From Streptomyces sp. SLBN-118 (GTDB lineage: Bacteria; Actinomycetota; Actinomycetes; Streptomycetales; Streptomycetaceae), in the NCBI RefSeq assembly GCF_006715635.1, contig NZ_VFNP01000002.1:2418001-2482000 (forward strand): DNA of 64,000 nucleotides, written 5' to 3'. Both the position numbers and the translations under genes were made by a program. Positions 35,586 through 43,215 of this stretch are shown here, piece after piece (the first letter of the stretch is position 1; each line of letters starts with the position of its first letter). The notes below the pieces were generated by a model that was given only the letters and a program-made list of their open reading frames with translations, made no database searches and was not told the origin of the DNA.

Positions 35586-37031
35586 TTAATTGGCGAGAGA
35601 TTCATTTCTCCCTACTACCAATTTTATCAAATTTCCCACCAATTCCAGATGCCTGTCATGCCGAAAGCCATTCGGGTAAGGCATGTTGAATTCCTCCTCG
35701 AATGCCTTCTCGTATTCCTCTTTGGGGAGTGCGATGGGGCGGCGGCATGTGGCCTTGAGGTTGGACCCGCTGAGGTCGCTGACCTGCACGTCCTTGAAGT
35801 AGCGGCGGAGCAGGGGTTCTAGGGTTTCGGGCGTGTGGAAGCGGAGTTTTTGCCACTTCCCCTTGACGAAGTTCATCTCCACGTTGTCCTCGTCGAGGAA
35901 GCTCATCTTCGTGGTGGCGGTCTTGGAGGTGACCCGCTTGGCCTGCTCGTCGCGGAGTTCGCGGGCGAGGTTGCGAGTGCCGAGGCACACCACTCCGTCC
36001 GCCGCACAGAGGGCGTTGACGGTGGCGAGTACCCAGTGCTGGTAGGCGAGGGAGGTGGTGGCGTTGATGACGGAGTCGAGGACCACTACGTCGTAGAGGC
36101 CGTTGGCCTGGATGTCCTTGGCGATGTCGCGGATCATGCCGACGACGGCGCGGATGTCGACGGCGTACGATCCGGCGGCGCAGCGGTAGGGCTCGTAGTC
36201 GTGGATGTTGAAGCCCTTGGCACGCAGGTGCTTGGCGTAGTCGCCGTACCCGGCGCCGAAGTCGACGACCCGCTGCGTGGGCTTGAGCCAGGGCGTGACC
36301 AGTTGGTCCCATGTCTCGGAGCCGTAGGCAAGCTTCCCTGCCTTGGCCTTGGAGGAGAACTGCCGGAGCCTCTTAGGTTGGACGATGTGCTGGTTCCATA
36401 CGGGGGCCTTGCCCTCAATGGCGGTCCAGTCGTAGACGCCGTACTCGCCGGTGAGGTCGGCGTGGAGCTGGGCGGCGTCGGCGGAGGTCACGGTCCAGGC
36501 GAGGACGTCGAACCGGGAGATGGAGGCGACGACAGCGTATTCGGCGTTGAGGACGACGCGGCCCTGGTCGTCGATGACGACGCTGCCCCAGGGGCCGTGG
36601 CCGGCAGTCATGTGGGCGATGGCGTTGACGAAGGAGAGATTCTTGCGTTCGGCGACGCGGATGGACGGCCACGGAATCCACGACCAGGCACCGATCTCGC
36701 CGGGCTCGGCGTACACGACGCTGGCCTCGGTCTCGACGCGGTTGTGGAGCAGGTTGAACTGGATCTCGTCCTGCAGCCTGACCTTGGTGCCGAGCATGAC
36801 CGCGGGCGTGTGGGTCAGGCCGATGGCCTTGAGTCCCTTGGTCCTCTGGTGGCCTGCGACCAGAGTGCCGTCCGCGTTGAGGATGACCGGCTTCACGACG
36901 CCGTGGCGGCGCAGGGATGCCTGGAGCCGGACGAACGCGCCCTCGCTGAGGCGGCGCGGGTTGTAGTCGGCGGGGCGGAGTTGGTCGAGCGGGTACGCCT
37001 CGTGGAACGTCGTGGTGGGTGCGCTGCTCAT
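35586..37031 (-). CDS. ParB-like domain fused to a methyltransferase-like domain
   Basis: A 481-aa protein. The N-terminal about 100 residues are ParB/Srx-like (DYNPRRLSEGAFVRL, GVVKPVILNADGTLVAGHQR). From about residue 240 a class I SAM-type fold follows (RVVDFGAGYGDYAKHL, VVVLDSVIN). Fusions of this kind are common in actinophages and may read and modify DNA. The ATG at 37031 overlaps the stop of the upstream ParB-like gene (ATGA), which settles the start. G+C drops near the 3' end. Confidence 0.8.
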   Translation of the reverse strand: MSSAPTTTFHEAYPLDQLRPADYNPRRLSEGAFVRLQASLRRHGVVKPVILNADGTLVAGHQRTKGLKAIGLTHTPAVMLGTKVRLQDEIQFNLLHNRVETEASVVYAEPGEIGAWSWIPWPSIRVAERKNLSFVNAIAHMTAGHGPWGSVVIDDQGRVVLNAEYAVVASISRFDVLAWTVTSADAAQLHADLTGEYGVYDWTAIEGKAPVWNQHIVQPKRLRQFSSKAKAGKLAYGSETWDQLVTPWLKPTQRVVDFGAGYGDYAKHLRAKGFNIHDYEPYRCAAGSYAVDIRAVVGMIRDIAKDIQANGLYDVVVLDSVINATTSLAYQHWVLATVNALCAADGVVCLGTRNLARELRDEQAKRVTSKTATTKMSFLDEDNVEMNFVKGKWQKLRFHTPETLEPLLRRYFKDVQVSDLSGSNLKATCRRPIALPKEEYEKAFEEEFNMPYPNGFRHDRHLELVGNLIKLVVGRNESLAN

Positions 37032-37690
37032 GCGGGCTCGCCCTCCTGGTGTGCCTGCTGGAGGACGTGCCAGCCGAAGCCGAGGTCGCTGTTGGTGTCG
37101 TCCACGAACTTCGTGTAGGTGGCGTTGAGGGCTTCGACCTCTTCGGAGGTGATGCGTACGCGCTTGGACTCCCACTGGAGGTATCCCCACTGGAGGTAGT
37201 CGACGGTGGCGGCGGCCCCGGTGCCCGCTCCGTCGGAAGTGAGTTCCAGCGTCTCGGGGAGGGTCGTGTCGTCGAGGAGTCGGTCGACGCTCTCGCGGTC
37301 GTACCCGGTGCCGGCGAGGTCCGGAATCTCGGAGAGGACTTCGGCCAGGAGCGCGGTGTCGTATCCGGCGAGGTCGTTGGTCCGGTTGTCGACGATGACG
37401 ATGCGGGCTGCTGCGTCGTCGTCCACGTCGACCCAAGTGACGGCGATCTGCTCCCAGCCGAGCTGCTGCGCGGCGGCGTGCGTGTGGTTGCCTGCCAGGA
37501 TCTCGTTGGGGCGCCGGGTGAGCGTGCCCTTGTTGACGACGATGGCCCGGTACTGGCCGTTGACGGTCAGCGATTCGGCGATGGAGGGTATGTCGCCGCT
37601 GCGGGGGTTTCGGTGGTACGGCGCGAGGTCCCCGATGGGGACTGCGAGCGGCAGAAGCTGTTCAGGAATGTTGGCGAGCGTCGCGGTCAC
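37028..37690 (-). CDS. ParB-like nuclease/NTPase-domain protein
   Basis: A 220-aa protein with a ParB-type domain near the N-terminus: PYHRNPRSGDIPSIAESL, NEILAGNHTHAAAQQLGW and VDNRTNDLAGYD. The GTG at 37690 follows GAGGGA. It is coupled to the ParB/methyltransferase gene and probably works with it, perhaps as a DNA-site reader or nickase. Longer frames upstream are not supported. Confidence 0.75.
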   Translation of the reverse strand: MTATLANIPEQLLPLAVPIGDLAPYHRNPRSGDIPSIAESLTVNGQYRAIVVNKGTLTRRPNEILAGNHTHAAAQQLGWEQIAVTWVDVDDDAAARIVIVDNRTNDLAGYDTALLAEVLSEIPDLAGTGYDRESVDRLLDDTTLPETLELTSDGAGTGAAATVDYLQWGYLQWESKRVRITSEEVEALNATYTKFVDDTNSDLGFGWHVLQQAHQEGEPA

Positions 37691-37767
37691 GGGCTGTCCC
37701 TCGGAGTAGGCCGATCCCCGCGCCCTACTCCGGTCCACACTAGACGATCTCTGGCCAGGGCTGTGGA

Positions 37768-38598
37768 CTACGCCATTTCGTCGACATGCTTGGCGCACGC
37801 AGCTCGAATCTCGTCCAGCAACGGGCTGGCCTGGCTCCACGATAGATTTTCTCGATCAGCTTCGTCCGCTGCGGTGTGCAGATCAGTCATAAGCGTCTTG
37901 AAGGTGTCTACGGGCAGTACGCGAGTGCCGAGTTGCCGGTAGCCGGTGTTCAGCCGGGTATCGAGTGCCCGAGACAGGTCATCGATCTTCTCGTGACACT
38001 CCTGGCGCTTGTCCGGCAGCCTCTCGCTATTCTTGTTCAGCTCGCGCACGCTGTGTAGTGACTCCATGTGCCTCCGCACACCTGAGACCCCCTTGGTGAT
38101 CTCCGTGCAGAGTTTTCGCGTCCTCGTGGTCGATTTGTTAACGGCGACTACGGAGCCGATTAACAGCGTCAGCGTAATTGTGACGCGCTGCCCATTCTGA
38201 AGGTCTGAATAGTGGCCGAGAGCTATGAAGTTGATGCCCAAGGCCGTCCCCACCAGGGCTGTGCTGTGGAAGAACACCTCGGTGAGGATGTGAACGTCGA
38301 GCTCTGGCACCGTCCAGCCCTGCTTCCGTGGAGATGCCAGGCGTACGGAGGCGGTGAGAATGAGGGCGACTCCGGCGCCAAAGAGACTGAAAGGGATCAA
38401 GGCAACTGTGGCGCAGAGACCCAGCAGCACGAAGGCTGCCCGAACCGTAAGCCGCCTCTGGCGCCTGCTCAACTGCCACAGCGCCTGGGCTGTTTCGCTC
38501 CGCGTTGCGAGCACCGCGTAATGGAGCAGCGCGGAGCACACCAACGCAAACGTAGCGGGCTGGGCTCTGTCGAAAAGGCCGCCCACGTATTCGAACAA
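37768..38598 (-). CDS. Multi-pass membrane protein, unknown
   Basis: About 276 aa from a TTG at 38598 preceded by AGGGGG. Four to five hydrophobic segments fill the N-terminal half (for example LVCSALLHYAVLA, FVLLGLCATVALIPFSLFGA, VTITLTLLIGSVVAV), followed by a charged helical cytoplasmic tail of about 125 residues. Base composition is slightly lower in G+C than its neighbours. Membrane protein plus long cytoplasmic tail could be an exclusion or abortive-type factor, but nothing specific is recognisable. Confidence 0.6.
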   Translation of the reverse strand: MFEYVGGLFDRAQPATFALVCSALLHYAVLATRSETAQALWQLSRRQRRLTVRAAFVLLGLCATVALIPFSLFGAGVALILTASVRLASPRKQGWTVPELDVHILTEVFFHSTALVGTALGINFIALGHYSDLQNGQRVTITLTLLIGSVVAVNKSTTRTRKLCTEITKGVSGVRRHMESLHSVRELNKNSERLPDKRQECHEKIDDLSRALDTRLNTGYRQLGTRVLPVDTFKTLMTDLHTAADEADRENLSWSQASPLLDEIRAACAKHVDEMA

Positions 38599-38728
38599 GC
38601 TATCCCCCTGAGGTCTACGCGGCTGGCGCGGCCATGGTCCGTCATTCCCATGCCAGTAGAGAGCCCTCAAACATGATCGTGAAGCGATTTGAGGAGATTC
38701 AGAGGAGAGGGCGGCCGGGTGTGGGCGA

Positions 38729-38923
38729 TCACCCCGGCTTCCGCCCAGCACGTCGTTTTGCCTTGAGGCGCGTCGCACCGTCGACGAGTGCGAGCGGGCC
38801 GAGGATTAGCAGCAGGCCGGCCGCAAGGATGTATCCACCACCGAGCAGCGTGACGAACCAGGCGAAGAGGCCGACGGCCGCCATGAGAACGATGGCCGTC
38901 GCGGTGACGATAGAGCGGATCAC
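38729..38923 (-). CDS. Small membrane protein, 64 aa
   Basis: Two adjacent hydrophobic segments (IVTATAIVLMAAVGLFAWFV and GGGYILAAGLLLILGPLAL) and a basic tail. The GTG start at 38923 overlaps the stop of the zinc-ribbon mini-gene (GTGA), which fixes this start over the longer ATG frame. A holin-like arrangement is possible, but no lysis gene is nearby. Confidence 0.6.
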   Translation of the reverse strand: MIRSIVTATAIVLMAAVGLFAWFVTLLGGGYILAAGLLLILGPLALVDGATRLKAKRRAGRKPG

Positions 38924-39045
38924 CGGTTGTTGCACCCGCAGACGCCCGTGGGCAGGCACCAACTGCCGCAGCCGTCGCACCAGATGGAGCCGGGAACGGG
39001 TGGGATCCGAGCGGGCTGCTCGGCCTGGGCGGGGGTTACGGTCAT
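38920..39045 (-). CDS. Zinc-ribbon mini-protein, 41 aa
   Basis: Very short gene starting MTVTPAQAEQPAR, with AGGAG before the ATG at 39045. The second half has WCDGCGSWCLPTGVCGCNN: six cysteines in a CxxC...C...CxC arrangement suited to zinc binding. It is coupled to the next gene by a GTGA overlap. Likely a small phage nucleic-acid or protein adaptor. Confidence 0.6.
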   Translation of the reverse strand: MTVTPAQAEQPARIPPVPGSIWCDGCGSWCLPTGVCGCNNR

Positions 39046-39056
39046 GCTGCTCGCTC

Positions 39057-39269
39057 CTATTTTCTTGAAGTGCGGGCGCCGATCGCGGCTGCGAGCTCCG
39101 CGTAATGCTGGGCCGCTTCGGGGTCTGGTGTGCTCAGTCCGGGCGGGGGCTTCTTGCTTACGCTCCGTCGCTCAGCGAGGAGTTGGGGCAGCGGGCCGTA
39201 TCGCTCCTCCATGAGCCGGGCATACAGCTTGGGATCGGCTGCGCCCTCGGTGTTGTACGTGGCGGGCAT
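39057..39269 (-). CDS. Small hypothetical phage protein, 70 aa
   Basis: Starts MPATYNTEGAADPKLY at 39269 with GGGAG upstream and ends AAAIGARTSRK. Soluble and helical. It sits 11 nt ahead of the zinc-ribbon gene in the same leftward operon. Family not recognised. Confidence 0.6.
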   Translation of the reverse strand: MPATYNTEGAADPKLYARLMEERYGPLPQLLAERRSVSKKPPPGLSTPDPEAAQHYAELAAAIGARTSRK

Positions 39270-39379
39270 GCGTTCTCCCGGTTGAAACGAACGGCCCGCC
39301 CTGGCGTGGACTGCCTGAGGGCGGGTCGCTTCTTGGGCTGTGGCGGACGTAGACATCTGTGGCCCCACGTGGGCGGAGC

Positions 39380-39428
39380 CGGTGCCTGGCGGGTAGGGCG
39401 CGGGGGATTGGCCACCCGCCAGGCACCG
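39380..39428 (-). terminator. Hairpin downstream of the DNA methyltransferase gene
   Basis: A 14-bp perfect inverted repeat (39380-39393 with 39415-39428) with a 21-nt loop, about 86 nt after the methyltransferase stop. A second, 8-bp hairpin (39295-39302 with 39318-39325) follows before the 70-aa gene. Both could end or weaken leftward transcription. Confidence 0.6.
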
Positions 39429-39514
39429 AAGGGGATGCCGCATGCCACGGCATGTTGGTGGGCCGGTTCCTCGGTTGTGGTCGTTCCCGCCAACGAAATA
39501 GAACGTATCACTCT

Positions 39515-40447
39515 TCAGTGTTGGGATCTATTTTTCCCGACGGAGTGATCCCTCCCGTCGTGCGGCGCTCCGTACCCGAGCCCGTCAAAGGGTGCCGTTC
39601 CGTGGGCAGTTGGCACGTCCGTGAGGAACAGGTCTTGCTGCACGGCGCGGGGCCGAGCCGTGAAGTCCTCGGGCCTGAGCGTGATCTGCTTGAGGACGTG
39701 AAGGGGCGCGACTTCACGGACCGGAATGACTGCGATCACCGTGGCCACCCTCACTGCGGGGAACGCGTCTGCGGGCAGCTCCCAGAGATTTCCCCGCGCC
39801 TCCCACACCCGGGCGAGGAAGTCCTTGGTCCTGCGGTCGCTCCGGTACGTGAGGCTGCCGTACATGATCGCGACGAGGTGGCCGCCGGGCTGGACGAAGC
39901 GCAGCGCCCGCTCCACGTGCAGGATGTCCTGGCGTCCGGCGAACGGCGGGTTCATGATGACCCGTTGGTATCGGCGCCTCACCTGCACGCTGAAGAAGTC
40001 GGCGGTCGTGACCTGCCGGGCGTACCCGCCGGCGCGGATGTGCTCGGCGCGAGCGGCGTCGAGTTCGACGCAGTCCACGACGGCCCCGCGGGCGGCGACC
40101 GCTTCGGCGATGGCGCCGCGCCCCGCCGAAGGCTCCAGCACCTCGCATCCGGGTTCGAGTTCGGCGAGGTCCAAGAGGCGTTCGACCGTGGGCTCCGGCG
40201 TCGGGAAGAACCCCAGGTCGACGTCGGTGATCACCTCGCCCGTAGCGAGCAGCCCGGCGATGGCGTCGGCGGCGTCGATGGTGAAGATGTGGGCCTTCTT
40301 GTAGCGGTGCCAGACGCCACCCGCCGCGCGAAGGGCGAGGTTGACGCGCTCGTATAGCTTGCGTTCGAGTTGGCCGTTCAGGCGGAGCGCCGGGCCGTCG
40401 ACCGTGGCAGCGCGGAGGACGTCGAGAACGTCGGGATCTATCTTCAT
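39515..40447 (-). CDS. DNA methyltransferase-like protein (NPPF motif)
   Basis: A 310-aa class I methyltransferase. SAM-binding motif VLEPSAGRGAIAEAV, acidic VDCVELDAARA, and catalytic NPPF in VIMNPPFAGRQDI mark an amino-group (N6-adenine or N4-cytosine) DNA methylase. The N-terminal 75 residues are unrelated and may choose the target. The ATG at 40447 has AGGAG. No cognate nuclease is adjacent, so it is probably an orphan that protects the element. Confidence 0.8.
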   Translation of the reverse strand: MKIDPDVLDVLRAATVDGPALRLNGQLERKLYERVNLALRAAGGVWHRYKKAHIFTIDAADAIAGLLATGEVITDVDLGFFPTPEPTVERLLDLAELEPGCEVLEPSAGRGAIAEAVAARGAVVDCVELDAARAEHIRAGGYARQVTTADFFSVQVRRRYQRVIMNPPFAGRQDILHVERALRFVQPGGHLVAIMYGSLTYRSDRRTKDFLARVWEARGNLWELPADAFPAVRVATVIAVIPVREVAPLHVLKQITLRPEDFTARPRAVQQDLFLTDVPTAHGTAPFDGLGYGAPHDGRDHSVGKNRSQH

Positions 40448-40462
40448 GACTGGGACTCCTGA

Positions 40463-40714
40463 TCAGGCGTACTGGGTGCAGTTGGCGGCGAGCGGGTGGC
40501 TCTTGTGGTCCGCGCAGACGGCGTCGCCCGTGGCAGGGTCTGTGCCGCCGTCGCAGAGCTCGCACACCCAGTAGCCGCAGACGACACAGATCGCGGATGC
40601 GAGCTGGTTTTGGGTGTGGGCAAGGTCGGCGTCGCAGAGGCGACAGAATTCGGGTGGGAGGGTGCCGTCTTCGGGCCAGGTCTTGAGGCCGTTGATGCGC
40701 GCGGGCCGCTTCAC
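40463..40714 (-). CDS. Small cysteine-rich zinc-finger-like protein
   Basis: An 83-aa protein with four CxxC-type pairs or halves (FCRLCDAD, ICVVCGYW, VCELCDGG, AVCADH), a B-box/ring-like zinc pattern. It starts at a GTG overlapping the previous gene's stop (GTGA). Probably a phage adaptor protein; no specific function can be given. Confidence 0.65.
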   Translation of the reverse strand: MKRPARINGLKTWPEDGTLPPEFCRLCDADLAHTQNQLASAICVVCGYWVCELCDGGTDPATGDAVCADHKSHPLAANCTQYA

Positions 40715-41052
40715 GCGGACTGTCCCTCCGCCTCGCTGGCGGCATCGGCCTTGGCGACGAGCAGCGCCGCTTCGAGTTCCACCAGGCGCGCCGCGACCAT
40801 GATGGGGAAGCGGACGTAGACGGAACGTCCGGCCTGGTTGAGGAGTTCGGCAGCAGCGAGGAACGTCGCGTTGCTGGCCTCGTTTATAGCCTGCGGGTCG
40901 TTGTCGCGGCGGGCCTTGACCAGATGCTGCGCGGCCTCACGAACGAGCTGGGCGGCGTCGGAGTCGTACTCCTCAAGGGCGTTGGCCGTGGCGGGCACCC
41001 CCTCGAACAGGTTGCGGTTGATGTTGCGCATGGCGTGGATGTCGTTCATCAC
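40711..41052 (-). CDS. Hypothetical phage protein, helical
   Basis: A 113-aa, alanine- and glutamate-rich helical protein starting with a GTG at 41052 or the ATG at 41049, after GGGAGA. It overlaps the zinc-finger gene by 4 nt. No family recognised. Confidence 0.65.
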   Translation of the reverse strand: MMNDIHAMRNINRNLFEGVPATANALEEYDSDAAQLVREAAQHLVKARRDNDPQAINEASNATFLAAAELLNQAGRSVYVRFPIMVAARLVELEAALLVAKADAASEAEGQSA

Positions 41053-41075
41053 TGCGGGTCTCCCGATGGAAAGAG

Positions 41076-41100
41076 GGGGCGGCCCGTTGGGGGCCGCCCC
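41076..41100 (-). terminator. Hairpin after the parB-type gene
   Basis: A 10-bp perfect inverted repeat (41076-41085 with 41091-41100) with a 5-nt loop, followed on the minus strand by a pyrimidine-rich stretch. Probably attenuates, rather than stops, transcription into the next genes. Confidence 0.55.
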
Positions 41101-41112
41101 GGGTGAAGGCGT

Positions 41113-42249
41113 TTAGGCTGCGACGGCGACGGGCTCGGCCTCGGCGTCGTCTGCCTCCGACGCCGGGGCGGTCTCCTGCTCCGCGTCGTCGGCGGCCTCG
41201 GCCTGCGGGGCGGGGGCGGCGGGCCCCGTCTCCGTCTCCGCGACCGTCTCCGAGGTGACGTCGGAGGTGGGCTCCAGGCTGGCGAGTGCGGCATCGGCCT
41301 CCGCGACCAGGTCGGGGGCAGCCGCCGCGGGGTTGACCATGATCTCGCTGGCGTCGGCGTGCGCCTTGGCCTGGCGGAGCTGGAAGCGGGCCTTCTGGAC
41401 GAAGTTGGCGACCCGGTCCATCTGCTCCAGCCGCTTGCCCACCTGTCCCTCCAGGGTGCGGGCCAGCTCCATCGGGTCCGCCTTGCCGATGCTGTCCAGC
41501 AGCTCGCACATGCGCTCGATGTCGTCAAGGTCGGTCTTGGTCTTGGCCTGCGTGCGGGCGCGCTGGGCCTTCTCCTCGGGGGTCATCTCCTCGACGTCGA
41601 CCATGGAGTCCTGCTGGGCCGCCTTCTCCTGCTTGCGCATGGCATAGGCGATGTGGACGAGCTGGTTGTCGCTCTTGTCGCCCTTCTTCCAGTCCTCGAA
41701 GACAGCCTTCTGGTTGTCCCGGGAGAGGGCGGCGATCTGCACGGCGGCCTGGGTGCCGATGTGTCCGAGGTCGACGGCCGTCTGGATCTCGGGGCGCAGG
41801 TTGAGCAGGGCCAGGCGCTGGTTGACGTACTGGACCGACTTGGAGAAGGTCTTCGCGACGCTGGCGGGGTCGGCGCCCTCCTCCTCGTCCAGGACCTTCT
41901 TGAAGCCGCGCGCCTCCTCCAGCGGGAGCATGTCCTCGCGGTTCAGGTTCTCGGCCATGGCCTTCTTGAAGGACTCCATGTCGCCGATCTCGGCGTCACC
42001 CTCGGTCAGGAGGATCTTCGTCTCGATGGTGATGTTGCCCGCCAGCCCGTTGGCGCGGAAGCGGCGCTCACCGGCGACCAGCTCGTAGCCGCCCTCCGCG
42101 ACCTTGCGGACGACGATCGGCTGGAGGAGACCGTGCTCCTTGATCGAGTCGGCCAGCTCGGTCAGGGCCTCCTCGTTGAAGGTCTCGCGGGGCTGGTTCA
42201 GATTGCGGCGGATCTGACGCATTTTCAGGGTCGCGTACTTGTGCGGCAT
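41113..42249 (-). CDS. ParB/RepB/Spo0J-family partition protein
   Basis: A 378-aa protein. The N-terminal ParB domain has RRNLNQPRETFNEE, GLLQPIVVRKV, ELVAGERRFRAN and ENLNREDMLPLEEA. A central HTH follows (SVAKTFSKSVQYVNQRLAL), then coiled helices and a long acidic alanine/glutamate tail (about 310-378). The start at 42249 is chosen because TTGGAG lies 6-7 nt upstream; an ATG 4 codons earlier would put that site too close. No ParA is visible, so it may act as a DNA-binding or replication regulator. It is first in the leftward early operon. Confidence 0.85.
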   Translation of the reverse strand: MPHKYATLKMRQIRRNLNQPRETFNEEALTELADSIKEHGLLQPIVVRKVAEGGYELVAGERRFRANGLAGNITIETKILLTEGDAEIGDMESFKKAMAENLNREDMLPLEEARGFKKVLDEEEGADPASVAKTFSKSVQYVNQRLALLNLRPEIQTAVDLGHIGTQAAVQIAALSRDNQKAVFEDWKKGDKSDNQLVHIAYAMRKQEKAAQQDSMVDVEEMTPEEKAQRARTQAKTKTDLDDIERMCELLDSIGKADPMELARTLEGQVGKRLEQMDRVANFVQKARFQLRQAKAHADASEIMVNPAAAAPDLVAEADAALASLEPTSDVTSETVAETETGPAAPAPQAEAADDAEQETAPASEADDAEAEPVAVAA

Positions 42250-42304
42250 TTCATGCTCCAAGAGGTCGGTGGGGGTTTCTTTTCTCCCCCTTCCTTGTAG
42301 TTCT

Positions 42305-42333
42305 ATTCTATATGCATTCGGGGTAAGGGTCCA
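42305..42333 (-). promoter_or_regulatory. Promoter of the leftward parB-type operon
   Basis: On the minus strand TGGACC (42333-42328) and TAGAAT (42310-42305) are spaced by 17 nt, within an AT-rich patch about 55 nt ahead of the parB-type start. This is a good match to a vegetative actinobacterial promoter. Confidence 0.5.
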
Positions 42334-42409
42334 CGATTTTCGAGAAGTTTTTGCAGGTCAAAGCCGAGGGGCGGACTTCCAACCGGAAGCCCGCCCCGTA
42401 ATCGTCTCG

Positions 42410-42589
42410 CTACTTGACACCAGACAGCTCCTCGCCGCCCGTCGGCGCCTCGGCGGGATCAATGCACTGAAGGTCCACTACGGCCAGCGCACCCAGCACC
42501 GCGCTCGCTTCGTCCTCCCCTAGCTCCGCGTACGCGATCCCGCCGGACTCCTTGAGGCGAGCCAGAACTCGCTCCAGATCTATCCCCAC
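42410..42589 (-). CDS. Small acidic protein, 59 aa
   Basis: Frame from a GTG (42589) to a TAG, encoding a helical N-half (DLERVLARLKESGGIAYAEL) and an acidic end (GGEELSGVK). Third-position G+C is high, supporting coding. The ribosome binding site is weak. No family recognised. Confidence 0.4.
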   Translation of the reverse strand: MGIDLERVLARLKESGGIAYAELGEDEASAVLGALAVVDLQCIDPAEAPTGGEELSGVK

Positions 42590-42765
42590 CCGAAATACAC
42601 CCCGTCACACCGCCGCCCGCCTCCCGGCAAGCCGAGCCCCTCCTTAGATCCCCACACAGTAAGAGTTGCGGCACATATCGCGTACGAGAGCGACTGCCGT
42701 GCACTCGCTGCGAGGACCAAGGCCGAACATCACACCCCTGAAAGCTCCGCGTAAGAGCACCGCCA

Positions 42766-42803
42766 GCCCCGCTCCTGACACTCTTGGGCATCCGGAGCGG
42801 GGC
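42766..42803 (-). terminator. Terminator of the secreted-peptide gene
   Basis: A 10-bp perfect inverted repeat (42766-42775 with 42794-42803) just beyond the stop codon of the leftward secreted-peptide gene. Confidence 0.6.
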
Positions 42804-42816
42804 ATTTCGATGTCCA

Positions 42817-43056
42817 CTAATCCCAGTTGGGATCCATCGCTGCAGAAACGCCCGAAGATTCAGCGCCCGCCGGCGGCACAATGACCGTCACCGGCACGGA
42901 GTCCCAGTTGGGATCCTCAGCCAGCACACTGGTGTGCTGCTGGGGGGCCATAGCAAGCGCGAGGGCCGCGAGCGCACCCACCAGCAACGAGGCCGCAGCT
43001 GCTCGGAGCCTTCGTGTAGCGATCATCCTGCGGATACCTTTCCCCTTTGGGCACAT
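42817..43056 (-). CDS. Small secreted peptide with two DPNWD repeats
   Basis: A 79-aa precursor. A basic n-region (RRMIATRRLR) and a hydrophobic core (ASLLVGALAALALAM) form a signal peptide with cleavage expected near MAPQQ or VLA. The mature part carries DPNWD twice: once soon after the likely cleavage site and once as the exact C-terminus. The DNA words are identical over 15 nt (42821-42835 and 42902-42916). The ATG at 43056 has GGGGAGG upstream; one at 43026 is also possible. It is divergent from a HTH regulator gene and has its own terminator. A signalling role is inference. Confidence 0.65.
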   Translation of the reverse strand: MCPKGKGIRRMIATRRLRAAAASLLVGALAALALAMAPQQHTSVLAEDPNWDSVPVTVIVPPAGAESSGVSAAMDPNWD

Positions 43057-43215
43057 GGGCCCTCCCCTGTCGACATGAGCAACCGCAGGCGCCATCAGTT
43101 CTCAATTTCGGACGACCCGCATATGCCCAGGACAGTAGGCTTACCGGCTCACTCACCAAGATCAAGCCATTCAGTGTTGCGTGAAGGCGCACTTCCGAAG
43201 GACGCAGCCCCAAAC

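Noticed and set aside
38927..39548. Rightward frames opposite the small leftward phage genes
   Set aside because: The leftward genes have ribosome binding sites and coupled starts; the rightward frames do not.
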